The position numbers were made by a program, and so were the translations under genes. From Gammaproteobacteria bacterium (GTDB lineage: Bacteria > Pseudomonadota > Gammaproteobacteria > SURF-13), in assembly GCA_016195665.1 (NCBI GenBank), contig JACPZD010000027.1, positions 1 to 64,000 of the forward strand: 64,000 nucleotides of DNA, read 5' to 3'. Positions 1 to 9,728 of this stretch are shown one piece after another. Each line of letters starts with the position of its first letter. Within the stretch, counting starts at the first letter, position 1. Under the pieces are notes generated by a model. That model was not told the DNA's origin and did no database searches. It saw only the letters and a program-made list of their open reading frames with translations.

Positions 1-99
1 CACCTGTTTCTAACGCCTCACGCCTAACTCCTCACGCCTCACCTGTTTCTAACGCCTCACGCCTAACTCCTCACGCCTCACCTGTTTCTAACGCCTCAC
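1..99. repeat. 39-bp tandem repeat, 2.5 copies (gtgagg-type family)
   Basis: A 39-bp unit starts at 1, 40 and 79 and is identical in the parts that can be compared. On the minus strand it reads as a string of GTGAGGCGTGAGGAGTTAGG-like words. The same words recur at 14129-14226, 14640-14781 and 21413-21491, so this is a dispersed intergenic repeat family. Here it runs into the 3' end of fliT and supplies its last codons. The array may continue left of the window. Confidence 0.9.
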
Positions 100-445
100 T
101 AGCGTTTTTCCCATAGGCCTGCTGCGCCCGCCGTCCAATACTAATCCCGGCCAACTCAGCTTGGCAAGTCTGCTGGGCCTGCTCCAGCATCGTCATGATG
201 CGTTGATTGATGGAGAAGGTCTGGGTCAGCACGGGGATCAGCGCTGCATCGTCCAGCGCGTAAAACGCATCGGCAAACAACTCCGCCAGCACGCCGGCCC
301 GCTGGTCTTCCAGTTCCGCCAATCTATCCCACTGTTCCGCCTCGGCTACTGTAAGCATGGCCAGGTTCAACGCGGTCAGCGCGGTCAAACGCTGCGCCTG
401 GCCAGTGTAACTCTGAACCGGCGCTATCGCATAGGTGTTCTTCAC
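71..445 (-). CDS. fliT: Flagellar export chaperone FliT-like protein
   Basis: This small (124 aa), helix-rich acidic protein is probably the FliT-type chaperone, which in other bacteria binds the filament cap FliD and the flagellar master regulator. The call rests on size, helical character and position last in fliD-fliS-fliT; sequence similarity in this family is weak. Its ATG overlaps the fliS stop (ATGA, 442-445), indicating translational coupling. The last codons, ending GAG GCG TGA, lie inside the 39-bp repeat, so the natural C-terminus may have been replaced when the repeat arrived. FliT homologues vary most at this end, so function is probably intact. Confidence 0.75.
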   Translation of the reverse strand: MKNTYAIAPVQSYTGQAQRLTALTALNLAMLTVAEAEQWDRLAELEDQRAGVLAELFADAFYALDDAALIPVLTQTFSINQRIMTMLEQAQQTCQAELAGISIGRRAQQAYGKNASEALETGEA

Positions 446-876
446 GAAGCTGCCTGAACGTGTAATTCGGCGGTCTTCGCTGAGCCGGCGCTATCGGCGA
501 TGGCGTCCCACGCGCCTTTAATCTCTTGCAGCAAGCCTGCAACCTCGTCCAGCGGGTGCGCATCATTTTCGTAGTTGGCCCGCAGCAACTGCCGCTCCAG
601 ATAATCGTACAGACTGTCCAGGTGTTCCGCGATGTCGCCCGCCGACTTGTCCAGACTCATACGCAGGCCGCCGACAATGGCCATCGCCGCGCTGATCTGA
701 CCGGCCTTCTGCGCCAACTCGCCGCGCAGCATGTGGCCCTTGGCGCTGGCGATCTTGTCGAGCGCGCCCTGAAACAGCATTTGGATCAGCCGGTGCGGGC
801 TCGCATAGGCCACACTGCTGCGTGCTTTCACCTCGCTATATTGATTCAAGGCGCTATTCGGTCTGCTATAACTCAT
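442..876 (-). CDS. fliS: Flagellar export chaperone FliS
   Basis: FliS binds the C-terminus of unpolymerised flagellin in the cytoplasm and delivers it to the flagellar export gate. The protein (144 aa) has the typical start with NQY followed by a conserved ASPHRLIQMLFQGAL helix, and the later LYDYLERQLLRAN segment. I chose the ATG at 876 because AAGGATGAG sits at a good distance; an in-frame ATG at 897 is upstream of that site and less likely. It lies between fliD and fliT in a minus-strand operon that also encodes the cap protein. Confidence 0.93.
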   Translation of the reverse strand: MSYSRPNSALNQYSEVKARSSVAYASPHRLIQMLFQGALDKIASAKGHMLRGELAQKAGQISAAMAIVGGLRMSLDKSAGDIAEHLDSLYDYLERQLLRANYENDAHPLDEVAGLLQEIKGAWDAIADSAGSAKTAELHVQAAS

Positions 877-926
877 GCTCTCATCCTTTTTATTCAAGTG
901 TTTGTCATGCTCAGTTAGGCGCGCAC

Positions 927-2987
927 TTAACGCGTGGACGTGCTCGCCAACTGTCGTGTTAGAAAATCGCTGGTGCTTTTCAGCTTGGCCACCAAACTAT
1001 CCATGGCCGCGAATTGCGCCCGCAGTCTCTGCTCCACACCCACCAGCCGCTGATTGATGGCGTCGCGCTGCTTACCGATACCCGTGATGCTTTTATTGAT
1101 CCCTTCCGTGCGGCTGGTGATGGGACCCGAGGTCGCCAGTAGGTTATCGGCCAATTTATCCAATTGATAAGCATAACCTTGAGAATAATTTACCGTACCG
1201 CGGGAAACGCCGACGGCGCCTCCGATAATCTGTAATCTGAGGCCTTCGACCGCATTGCCTGCGGCCCCGGTCAGAAATTGGCCTGAGCCGGTAGCAGCCG
1301 CACCGTTGATAGTGCCGGCCACGTCCTGACCGGCGGTGCCGGCCCCTACAGAGAATCCGAGCGTGGACGCGGTTCCAGTACCCACGGCGGTAAACTCTAC
1401 AGTGGAGGCTAAACCGTAGCGGCCGGAAACGATCTTCAAGGTATCGGTGGGACTGTCAAAGTTCACTGCTACCGATACGCCCGCATTCTTCAGGGCTCCG
1501 TCGCCATTGATTCTGGATTTGATCTCCGCCAGCAGCAAGGCGGCGGTCGTATACGTGCCTTGCGCCAAGGTGACGGTCCCCGACTGTACGCCGTCCACCT
1601 TGAGGGCCAGGGTGTTGTTGGTGGCGTCTATCACGAATGGGGTGGTAAAGGTTCCCGAACCGGGAGCGCCATCCGCCAGCGCGGCCGTCGCCGCACCCGC
1701 CTTAAAGCCCTGGGTAGCCAAGGCGCTTACCGAGACAGCATAGCTCCCGGGCTTGGTCTTATCGGTTGCGCCGGCATAGCTCACCAACGCGTCGGTGGGC
1801 TTGCCGAGCGCGGCAAACAGCCCGGCGATGTCGTTAAAGTTGTTGTCTATCGCCGTTTGTAATTTGGCCGAATCCAGCTTCAGGCTCCCGTCCGTTTGCA
1901 CGCTTACCCCGATCTGTGAAAGCACGGTGAGACTACCGCCGGAGAATTGCAGCGCATTGGTCAAAATAGAGCGGACCTGCCTTTGTATGGAAAGCGCCGA
2001 CGGATCGCCTTGCAGGAGCGCGGCCTGCTTGGTGGCGGCATTGTAGGAGGTCAAATCCTTCAGCGTCTTGCTGATGTCGTTGTACGCCTTTACAAAGGCC
2101 TCGACGTTGGACTTCACGGAGGCCGTGTCCTTTACGACCGCAAGATTCACCGTAGTCGTGGGCGCCTCCTTCAGCAGATTGAGCGTCACCCCCTGGATGA
2201 CATCGGTAATGGTATTGTTCGACTTGCTGATACCGATGATGCCATTGACATCAAGCAGGGCGTTTTGCGCGGCCACCGTTTGCACCAGGTTTTTACCGCT
2301 CCCGACGACGGCGTTCGGGTCATAGGCCAGTTGCGACAGGCCGCTGGTGTCGGTATGGGTCGTGTCGTCATCGGTCACAGTGACCTTGAGGCTGTTGTTG
2401 ACACCGGTATCTTTGGAAGTAAACACCAGCTTATTGGGAGTTCCCGCACTGCCGTCGTTAACAATGATCGCGGTCACGCCTATATTCGCGGCGTTGACGG
2501 CGTCCCGGATACCGCTCAAGGTGTTTTGCGATGGACTGATCGTCACAGTCTGTGCGGTTTTGTCCGGATTCAGCGCAAAAGGGTTGCTCCCCAGGGTACC
2601 GTATTGGAAGGTCAAGGTGCCGGAACCGACTGCACTCGTGAGGTCGGCAAAACCCCCCGAACGCAGGCTGTGCGTCTGCGCCAACTGGGTAACCTTCACG
2701 GCATAATTACCCGGTACGGCGGAGCCGCCCGCCGTGGCGGTGTATACGGTAGTATCGGCGGGGGTCGCCTTGAGGGTTTGAAACCTGGATATATCGCTCA
2801 AACCGAGCACGGCGGTCTGAAAGGAGGACAGCGCACCTTTAATGTTGCCGTAGGCACTGATCTTGGCCTGAAAGACCGCCTCTTTCTTGTCCAGTGCGGT
2901 CAGGGGTAACCGCTCCACCGCCAACAACTGACTGACGATGCTGTTGACATCGAGACCGGAGCCGATACCGGGTGCTGTGATGGCCAT
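927..2987 (-). CDS. fliD: Flagellar filament capping protein FliD
   Basis: FliD (HAP2) forms the cap at the tip of the filament and helps flagellin subunits fold into place. The N-terminus GIGSGLDVNSIVSQLLAVER is characteristic, and the C-terminal 70 residues form the expected amphipathic coiled coil. At 686 aa it is longer than the usual 450-500 aa. The extra length is in the surface domains: a segment near residues 82-210 and another near 405-570 both start with G[NS]YAV.V and look like two related D2/D3-type units. AAGG precedes the ATG at 2987. A sigma54-type promoter lies about 85 bp upstream. Confidence 0.95.
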   Translation of the reverse strand: MAITAPGIGSGLDVNSIVSQLLAVERLPLTALDKKEAVFQAKISAYGNIKGALSSFQTAVLGLSDISRFQTLKATPADTTVYTATAGGSAVPGNYAVKVTQLAQTHSLRSGGFADLTSAVGSGTLTFQYGTLGSNPFALNPDKTAQTVTISPSQNTLSGIRDAVNAANIGVTAIIVNDGSAGTPNKLVFTSKDTGVNNSLKVTVTDDDTTHTDTSGLSQLAYDPNAVVGSGKNLVQTVAAQNALLDVNGIIGISKSNNTITDVIQGVTLNLLKEAPTTTVNLAVVKDTASVKSNVEAFVKAYNDISKTLKDLTSYNAATKQAALLQGDPSALSIQRQVRSILTNALQFSGGSLTVLSQIGVSVQTDGSLKLDSAKLQTAIDNNFNDIAGLFAALGKPTDALVSYAGATDKTKPGSYAVSVSALATQGFKAGAATAALADGAPGSGTFTTPFVIDATNNTLALKVDGVQSGTVTLAQGTYTTAALLLAEIKSRINGDGALKNAGVSVAVNFDSPTDTLKIVSGRYGLASTVEFTAVGTGTASTLGFSVGAGTAGQDVAGTINGAAATGSGQFLTGAAGNAVEGLRLQIIGGAVGVSRGTVNYSQGYAYQLDKLADNLLATSGPITSRTEGINKSITGIGKQRDAINQRLVGVEQRLRAQFAAMDSLVAKLKSTSDFLTRQLASTSTR

Positions 2988-3070
2988 AGTTGTATACCTT
3001 AAAGAATATAGGCAGTGTCCGTAGTATGCAGGCCGGATTAGCCCGCTCTTACCGCCTATAGCCTAAATAG

Positions 3071-3085
3071 GCAATTTCCGCGCCA
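3071..3085 (-). promoter_or_regulatory. Sigma54-type promoter for fliD-fliS-fliT
   Basis: On the minus strand TGGCGCG, four bases, TTGC matches the -24/-12 consensus TGGCACG-N4-TTGC with the correct 11-base spacing between GG and GC. It lies between the end of flaG and the start of fliD, with transcription expected to begin near 3059. In many gammaproteobacteria fliD operons are class II/III genes driven by sigma54 and FleQ/FlrC-type activators, so the position makes sense. Confidence 0.75.
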
Positions 3086-3090
3086 GTTAG

Positions 3091-3447
3091 TTAGGCCTGG
3101 GCCCGCAAGATGATACCTTGACTCTTCTCCAGGCTGCGCGCCAGGGCCAACACCTCTTCAGACGGAATCTGACGGATCACCTCTTGAGTCTCGGAATCAA
3201 CCACCCTAATGATGGTCCGATCCGTTTCCTCATCGATGGTAAAGTGCAAATCGCGGCGCAAGGTCTGGATATAGCTATTGATGGCGCTTACGGCCTTGCC
3301 GATTTCTGTAGTGCGTACTGCCTCAGGCGCCGGCGCATTTTGCCCCTCGACAGACAAACTTTGCCGCGGCTCCACTCTCGCCGGCGCGTTTGCCGGTTTG
3401 GGCGCAGACCCCTGCGTCAGAGACGCAGTAGTTAAATTAGTGGGCAT
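3091..3447 (-). CDS. flaG: FlaG family flagellar protein
   Basis: FlaG is a small accessory protein that affects filament length in Vibrio and Pseudomonas-type flagella; its mechanism is poorly known. The protein (118 aa) has a variable, proline-rich N-terminal half and the conserved C-terminal FlaG domain, recognised by LHFTIDEETDRTIIRVVDSE and IRQIPSEEVL. It stands between fliC and fliD on the same strand, its usual place. A terminator separates it from fliC, so it may depend on read-through or its own weak promoter. Confidence 0.92.
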   Translation of the reverse strand: MPTNLTTASLTQGSAPKPANAPARVEPRQSLSVEGQNAPAPEAVRTTEIGKAVSAINSYIQTLRRDLHFTIDEETDRTIIRVVDSETQEVIRQIPSEEVLALARSLEKSQGIILRAQA

Positions 3448-3475
3448 AGTAGTTACCTCTGTGTGGCTGTGGCAT

Positions 3476-3510
3476 AAAAGACGTCCGGGACGATGTCATC
3501 CCGGACGCTT
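3476..3510 (-). terminator. Rho-independent terminator after fliC
   Basis: On the minus strand GCGTCCGGGA and TCCCGGACGT form a GC-rich stem (3481-3490 with 3499-3508) around an 8-base loop, followed by CTTTTAT. It lies about 35 bp after the fliC stop codon, as expected for the highly expressed flagellin transcript. Confidence 0.85.
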
Positions 3511-3542
3511 TCTTCATGCTTATACTGATTACCTCTCGTCCT

Positions 3543-5018
3543 TTACCGTAGCAGTGACAACACCTGTTGCGGCAGGGCGTTGGCCTGCGCCAGAATCGCC
3601 ACACCGGCCTGTTGCAGCACCTGGTTACGGGTGAGCGAGGCGGTTTCCGCTGCGAAGTCGGCATCCTGAATACGGCTGCGCGATGCACTCAGGTTTTCCG
3701 AGGTCGTCTGCAGGTTGGCGACCGCCGAGCTGAAGCGGTTCTGAACCGCGCCGAGGTCGCCACGCGAGACGTTGACCTGGCCCAGCGCCGCATCGACTAT
3801 CCCCAAGGCGAGCTGGGCATTCGCGGCGCTGGTGAGGCTCACGCTGGCCAGGGATGAAAATGCGCTGGACTGGGTCGCCGAGGTGAAGACATCCGTGTTG
3901 GCGTTGGTCAGGGTGATGGACCCTTTGCTGCTGCTAAGCGACACCACGCCACTCTTGATGGAGGAGTCGGTCGCGGCACCGCCGGTCAACGTTACACCGG
4001 AGAAGACAGCGGTCTTGGTGGCACCTGAATTGTTAAAGTCCAGGATGCTGATATCGCGCCCGTCGGTGGTCGACAGGGTCAGACTGGCTTTTGACGAGGT
4101 GCTAGTGAAGCTTGCAGTCACCCCAGTGGCGCCCTGCGCACCGTTGATGGCGCCCGCCAGTGCAGTGAGATCGGTGGGATCAGCCACTGCCACTGAGATT
4201 GCGCTGCCGTTGAGCGTGAAGCTGACGGTGCCGGCACTCGCGATACCGCTCAATGTAGCACCGTTCGAGGCAGTAGCGGTGACACCGACGCCGCTCGCAG
4301 CGCCGTTGATGGCAGCGGCGACAGCCGCGGCATCGGAGTTGGCGGCGTAGCTAATGGCGGCCGTGGTGCCGCCGCCTGTCGTAGTAATCGTCAGGTTGGT
4401 TTCGGCGCCGACGGTATTGCCACCGGTAAGGTCTGCCGCAGCCGCCTTGGTGGCACCTACGCCACCCGCGCCAATGACGGTTCCCTGCCCCTGCAGGATA
4501 TTGCTGCCCAGTGCGGTCGAGCGCGAATCGGAAATCGAGTTGACGGAAATCGTCTGGTTGGCGTTGGCGCCGACCTGGAAGCTCTGAGCGGTAAAGGAAC
4601 CGTCCAGCAGGTTAAGGCCGTTGAAGGAGGTCTGGCTGGAAACGCGGGTGATTTCCGCAATCAACTGGGCCGATTCTGCATCCAGCGAAGCACGGTCGCT
4701 GGCGCTGTTGGTGGCGTTGGCCGACTGCACCGCCAGTTCGCGAATACGCTGCAGGTTGTTGCCGATTTCGCCCAGTGCGCCTTCAGCGGTCTGCGCCAGT
4801 GAGATGCCGTCGTTGGCGTTACGGGCGGCCTGGTTGAGGCCGCGAATCTGCGCGGTAAACCGGCTGCTGATGGCGAGACCCGCCGCATCGTCACGTGCGC
4901 TGTTAATGCGCAGGCCCGAGGACAAGCGTTGCAGAGAGGTAGCCAACTGAGTTTGTGAGGTATTGAGGTTGCGCTGAGCATTCAGCGACGCAATATTGGT
5001 ATTAATAATTTGAGCCAT
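3543..5018 (-). CDS. fliC: Flagellin
   Basis: The major filament subunit (491 aa). The N-terminal D0/D1 region (about residues 1-140) is canonical: [37 protein letters not shown] and the [14 protein letters not shown] segment. The C-terminal D0 ends [20 protein letters not shown] and then [10 protein letters not shown]. The middle is a glycine-, alanine-, threonine- and serine-rich variable domain of low complexity, exposed on the filament surface. AGGAG lies at good spacing before the ATG at 5018. A near-perfect sigma28 promoter is upstream. It is the only flagellin in the window. Confidence 0.97.
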   Translation of the reverse strand: MAQIINTNIASLNAQRNLNTSQTQLATSLQRLSSGLRINSARDDAAGLAISSRFTAQIRGLNQAARNANDGISLAQTAEGALGEIGNNLQRIRELAVQSANATNSASDRASLDAESAQLIAEITRVSSQTSFNGLNLLDGSFTAQSFQVGANANQTISVNSISDSRSTALGSNILQGQGTVIGAGGVGATKAAAADLTGGNTVGAETNLTITTTGGGTTAAISYAANSDAAAVAAAINGAASGVGVTATASNGATLSGIASAGTVSFTLNGSAISVAVADPTDLTALAGAINGAQGATGVTASFTSTSSKASLTLSTTDGRDISILDFNNSGATKTAVFSGVTLTGGAATDSSIKSGVVSLSSSKGSITLTNANTDVFTSATQSSAFSSLASVSLTSAANAQLALGIVDAALGQVNVSRGDLGAVQNRFSSAVANLQTTSENLSASRSRIQDADFAAETASLTRNQVLQQAGVAILAQANALPQQVLSLLR

Positions 5019-5170
5019 TTGAGTTTCTCCTGTTTGGGCTTAGCGCAGTGTCTGGGGTTGAGCTATAAGCTGGTTGACCCGTCTGCTAACTAAGTTAAGT
5101 TAATAAAAGCGTCTTTAATGTTCGGCTAGGCCGACCTTTTTCACGTTAGTTAATAACGTTTCCGAGAAGG

Positions 5171-5197
5171 TTATCGGGTAGGGGGAGGGAAACTTTA
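5171..5197 (-). promoter_or_regulatory. Sigma28 (FliA) promoter of fliC
   Basis: On the minus strand TAAAGTTT (5197-5190), an 11-base spacer and CCCGATAA (5178-5171) match the sigma28 consensus TAAAGTTT-N11-GCCGATAA at all but one position. The leader to the fliC ATG is about 145 bases. It marks flagellin as a late flagellar gene under FliA. Confidence 0.9.
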
Positions 5198-5229
5198 GCC
5201 CGTGACTGCCACTTTTTTGGCATTCGGCT

Positions 5230-5245
5230 TGGCACGGCTTATGCT
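5230..5245 (+). promoter_or_regulatory. Sigma54-type promoter before the DUF3579 gene
   Basis: TGGCACG, GCTT, ATGCT: GG at 5231-5232 and GC at 5243-5244 have the correct spacing, and the -24 half is perfect. Transcription would start near 5256, a short distance before the DUF3579 start. It is divergent from the fliC sigma28 promoter. Confidence 0.75.
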
Positions 5246-5280
5246 ACGTCTATAGAGAGACTGTGTTAGAGGTTATTTTT

Positions 5281-5607
5281 ATGTATACGGAACAAAAAGA
5301 TACATTGATCGTGGAAAGCGTGAGGGAAGACGGCCGGGTATTCCGCCCCAGCGATTGGGTGGAACGCATCTCCAGTCAACTGGCCACCTACGGCCGCGAC
5401 CACCGGCTGCACTACTCCGATCACGTACACCCGTGCCTGATCCAGGGCGCGAATTGCCTGGTGGTGAAGAAGTCGCTACAGGACGAAAACCCAAAAGCCT
5501 ACCAGTTCATCCTCAAGTTCGCCGCCGACAATCAACTGCGCGTCCAGGACGACCGCCGCAGCCAGTCCGCCCTGGTACCCACCGAACGGCGCGGCACCCT
5601 CTCGTAG
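5281..5607 (+). CDS. DUF3579 family protein
   Basis: A 108-aa soluble protein of unknown function. It is recognised as DUF3579 by VESVREDGRVFRPSDWVERI, the conserved tyrosine/glycine/arginine segment that follows, and YQFILKFAADNQLRV near the end. Two starts are possible: the ATG at 5281, preceded by AGAGG, or an in-frame GTG at 5263; I prefer the ATG. The sigma54-type promoter and the position next to flagellin suggest a link to motility or nitrogen/envelope control, but that is inference. Its stop codon TAG is part of the first REP palindrome (cgTAGgtcagg), so the extreme C-terminus abuts mobile repeat DNA. Confidence 0.85.
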   Translation: MYTEQKDTLIVESVREDGRVFRPSDWVERISSQLATYGRDHRLHYSDHVHPCLIQGANCLVVKKSLQDENPKAYQFILKFAADNQLRVQDDRRSQSALVPTERRGTLS

Positions 5608-5925
5608 GTCAGGCTGCGAAGCTGCCTGACAAGCCGTCAGGCAGGCTAACGCCAACCTGACCTACAAACCCATGCATGAGCACTTCCCGTAGGTCAGGTT
5701 GCCGAAGGCTACCTGACTAACCCATCCACAACCAAAAACCGTCAGGTAATGCTACGCACAACCTGACCTACAAATTCAAAAACTACCGTAGGTCAGGCTG
5801 CGAAGCTGCCTGACAAGCCGTCAGGTAGGCTAACGCCAACCTGACCTACAAACCCCTTCATTCGCCAAACCGTCAGGGTACGTAGTTTCGTAGCTCCGTC
5901 CGTAGCTTCGCAACGTGACCTACCA
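5603..5925. repeat. REP/BIME cluster downstream of the RAYT gene
   Basis: This roughly 320-bp gene-free stretch is made of GTAGGTCAGG...CCTGACCTAC palindromes. Units are at 5603-5668, 5689-5774 and 5787-5853, with a degenerate half-unit at 5870-5925. Each full unit is a pair of head-to-head REP hairpins (gtcagg...cctgac) preceded by the GTAG tetranucleotide that marks REP sequences mobilised by RAYT transposases. The units differ in loops and in the linker between hairpins. Confidence 0.9.
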
Positions 5926-5931
5926 GGACCC

Positions 5932-6447
5932 TCACTCAAAATCCATCCGCTTAATTTCTGCGGGTTCGGCCTCTCCCCAATTCTCGGCATAATACTCCTT
6001 GGCGACATACGCCCGGAATGACGACCAAGGGTAATCTAAAGGTAACCCCGCGCAACCGTGTTTTACCGGGTTGTAATGGACATAATCCATGTGCCGTTTC
6101 AAATCATCCTCATCACGAATGACGTGGTCCCAAAAGCGCCTTTGCCAGGCGACAAAATTACCCTCGATGCCATGTTCTGCCTTGTAAAGATGAGTAAATC
6201 CGAGCTTGAGCGATTGCATAACTGCTGAGAAGTTCCCATCGCCGCCGGGCTTTATCATCCAGTGGAAATGATTATCCATAATCACGTACGCCTCCATTTT
6301 ATAAGGATTATCCGCTTTGATCTCGCGCATCACCGACAAAAGTAATTCTTTATCAGTATCTTGTTTGAGCAGTGGCTGACGCTGATAACACACGGACGTG
6401 ATGAACACTATCGAACCAGGGCGGTAATAGCGTCTGATATTTGTCAT
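5932..6447 (-). CDS. REP-associated tyrosine transposase (RAYT)
   Basis: A single-domain Y1/HUH transposase (171 aa) of the IS200/IS605-related RAYT group, which cuts and joins single-stranded REP hairpins. Visible motifs are the HUH metal site in IMDNHFHWMI (about residues 76-85) and the conserved DYVHYNPVKHG, whose tyrosine is the expected nucleophile. The N-terminus (RRYYRPGSIVFITSVCYQRQ) is typical of the family. The gene is intact and flanked on both sides by REP pairs, so the whole unit is a REPtron. RAYT genes are usually domesticated, single copy and not mobile themselves. Confidence 0.95.
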   Translation of the reverse strand: MTNIRRYYRPGSIVFITSVCYQRQPLLKQDTDKELLLSVMREIKADNPYKMEAYVIMDNHFHWMIKPGGDGNFSAVMQSLKLGFTHLYKAEHGIEGNFVAWQRRFWDHVIRDEDDLKRHMDYVHYNPVKHGCAGLPLDYPWSSFRAYVAKEYYAENWGEAEPAEIKRMDFE

Positions 6448-6466
6448 TAATGAAGTTCCCCCAGAA

Positions 6467-6604
6467 CGTCAGGTAGGCTAACGCCAACCTGACCTACGCG
6501 CCTAAGATGGGAATTTCCCGTAGGTCAGGTTGCCGCAGGCTACCTGACGTTTCATCCGACACCAAAAACCGTCAGGGTGTGCTACGCACAACCTGACCTA
6601 CAAA
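6467..6604. repeat. REP/BIME units upstream of the RAYT gene
   Basis: A half unit (6467-6497, ending CCTGACCTACG) lies 20 bp before the RAYT start, and a full unit (6518-6604, CGTAGGTCAGG to CCTGACCTACAAA) follows. The full unit is closest to the copy at 5689-5774, sharing the long linker between its two hairpins. It ends a few bases from the vapC stop codon. Confidence 0.88.
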
Positions 6605-6609
6605 TCTTC

Positions 6610-7005
6610 TTACCAGATCGTTTTGACCAAACCGGCGCCGGTTAAATTATTGTCACACGTCACCAGCGCAGCGTTTAGGTGTATCGCAGTTGCGACAATA
6701 ATCCGGTCCGCCGGATCGTTATTAAGGGAAGATGAGAACGATACAGCCAGATCTGCGATTTCAGGGGCAATCTCTTTTACTTGAATGGCTCTGGCGGCCA
6801 ACACCGTCTTGATAAAACTGAGATAGTCGGTTCCCGGGTCCAGGCGTTTTTTAGAGATCAGCATGGCGATCTCCCATAGGGAAATATCGCTGCAAACGAG
6901 TTGCTTCTGTTGTTCGCCTTGAGCAATGGCCCGGCGCGCTGCCGGGCTCAGCCTTTTCGGTTCCAGCGCATCGTAAATGATTGCGCAGGTATCAAAGACT
7001 ATCAT
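6610..7005 (-). CDS. vapC: PIN-domain toxin (VapC family)
   Basis: A predicted ribonuclease toxin of 131 aa. PIN active-site acids can be placed: Asp in MIVFDTCAIIYDAL, Glu in ISLWEIAML, Asp in DPADRIIVATA and Asp in LVTCDNNL. The start at 7005 overlaps the antitoxin stop (6992), giving the coupled translation usual for these pairs; a longer frame from 7026 is less likely because the PIN domain begins at the second start. VapC toxins cleave tRNA or rRNA; the target here cannot be told. Confidence 0.9.
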   Translation of the reverse strand: MIVFDTCAIIYDALEPKRLSPAARRAIAQGEQQKQLVCSDISLWEIAMLISKKRLDPGTDYLSFIKTVLAARAIQVKEIAPEIADLAVSFSSSLNNDPADRIIVATAIHLNAALVTCDNNLTGAGLVKTIW

Positions 7006-7231
7006 CCAGTACCTGCCACGGGGCATTGATAGGCGAGGTCACGTCACCCACCCTGCACTTCTTGCGCAGCGCTCTTAATTGCTGTAACGCTACCGCTTTA
7101 GTCTCTATCGGGGGAACGATGCGTGCGATAACTCGCCCGTGCGAGGTAACCAATAATTCTTCACCCGCGCTCACCTTGGATAAAAAGTCGGGTAGATGCG
7201 CCCTAAGCTCGGTTACGTTAATTTTGCTCAT
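6992..7231 (-). CDS. Phd/YefM-type antitoxin
   Basis: A 79-aa antitoxin with the N-terminal Phd/YefM DNA-binding fold (MSKINVTELRAHLPDFLSKV, GEELLVTSHGRVIARIVPP) and a variable tail that should wrap the toxin. AGGTG precedes the ATG at 7231; an upstream in-frame ATG at 7270 lies inside the operator palindrome and is rejected. It is first in the operon, followed by vapC with a 14-base overlap, and likely autoregulates through the palindrome just upstream. Confidence 0.88.
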   Translation of the reverse strand: MSKINVTELRAHLPDFLSKVSAGEELLVTSHGRVIARIVPPIETKAVALQQLRALRKKCRVGDVTSPINAPWQVLDDSL

Positions 7232-7243
7232 GTTACACCTGCT

Positions 7244-7276
7244 CGCTATATGTACATTGATAATGTACATATAGCG
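7244..7276. promoter_or_regulatory. Perfect 15-bp inverted-repeat operator of the toxin-antitoxin operon
   Basis: CGCTATATGTACATT (7244-7258), spacer GAT, and its exact reverse complement (7262-7276). It lies 13 bases before the antitoxin ATG. This is the expected binding site for a dimeric Phd-type antitoxin. Because parE ends at 7298 on the same strand, the RNA hairpin could also affect parE transcript ends. Confidence 0.85.
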
Positions 7277-7290
7277 AAACGGCTTGTCAA
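7262..7290 (-). promoter_or_regulatory. Sigma70-type promoter of the Phd/PIN operon
   Basis: On the minus strand TTGACA (7290-7285), 17 bases, then TACATT (7267-7262). The -10 box lies inside the operator palindrome, so antitoxin binding would block RNA polymerase, the standard autorepression layout. Confidence 0.65.
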
Positions 7291-7297
7291 GCTGGCC

Positions 7298-9719
<2,422 letters not shown>

Positions 9720-9728
9720 GCTCGCCGG

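Noticed and set aside
1-99. Tandem 39-bp repeats as a CRISPR array
   Set aside because: The units abut with no unique spacers and the same words recur as intergenic repeats elsewhere; no cas genes are near.
1947-2909. Long plus-strand frame opposite fliD
   Set aside because: Shadow of the fliD frame with high-GC third positions; composition is unlike a protein and no ribosome site is seen.
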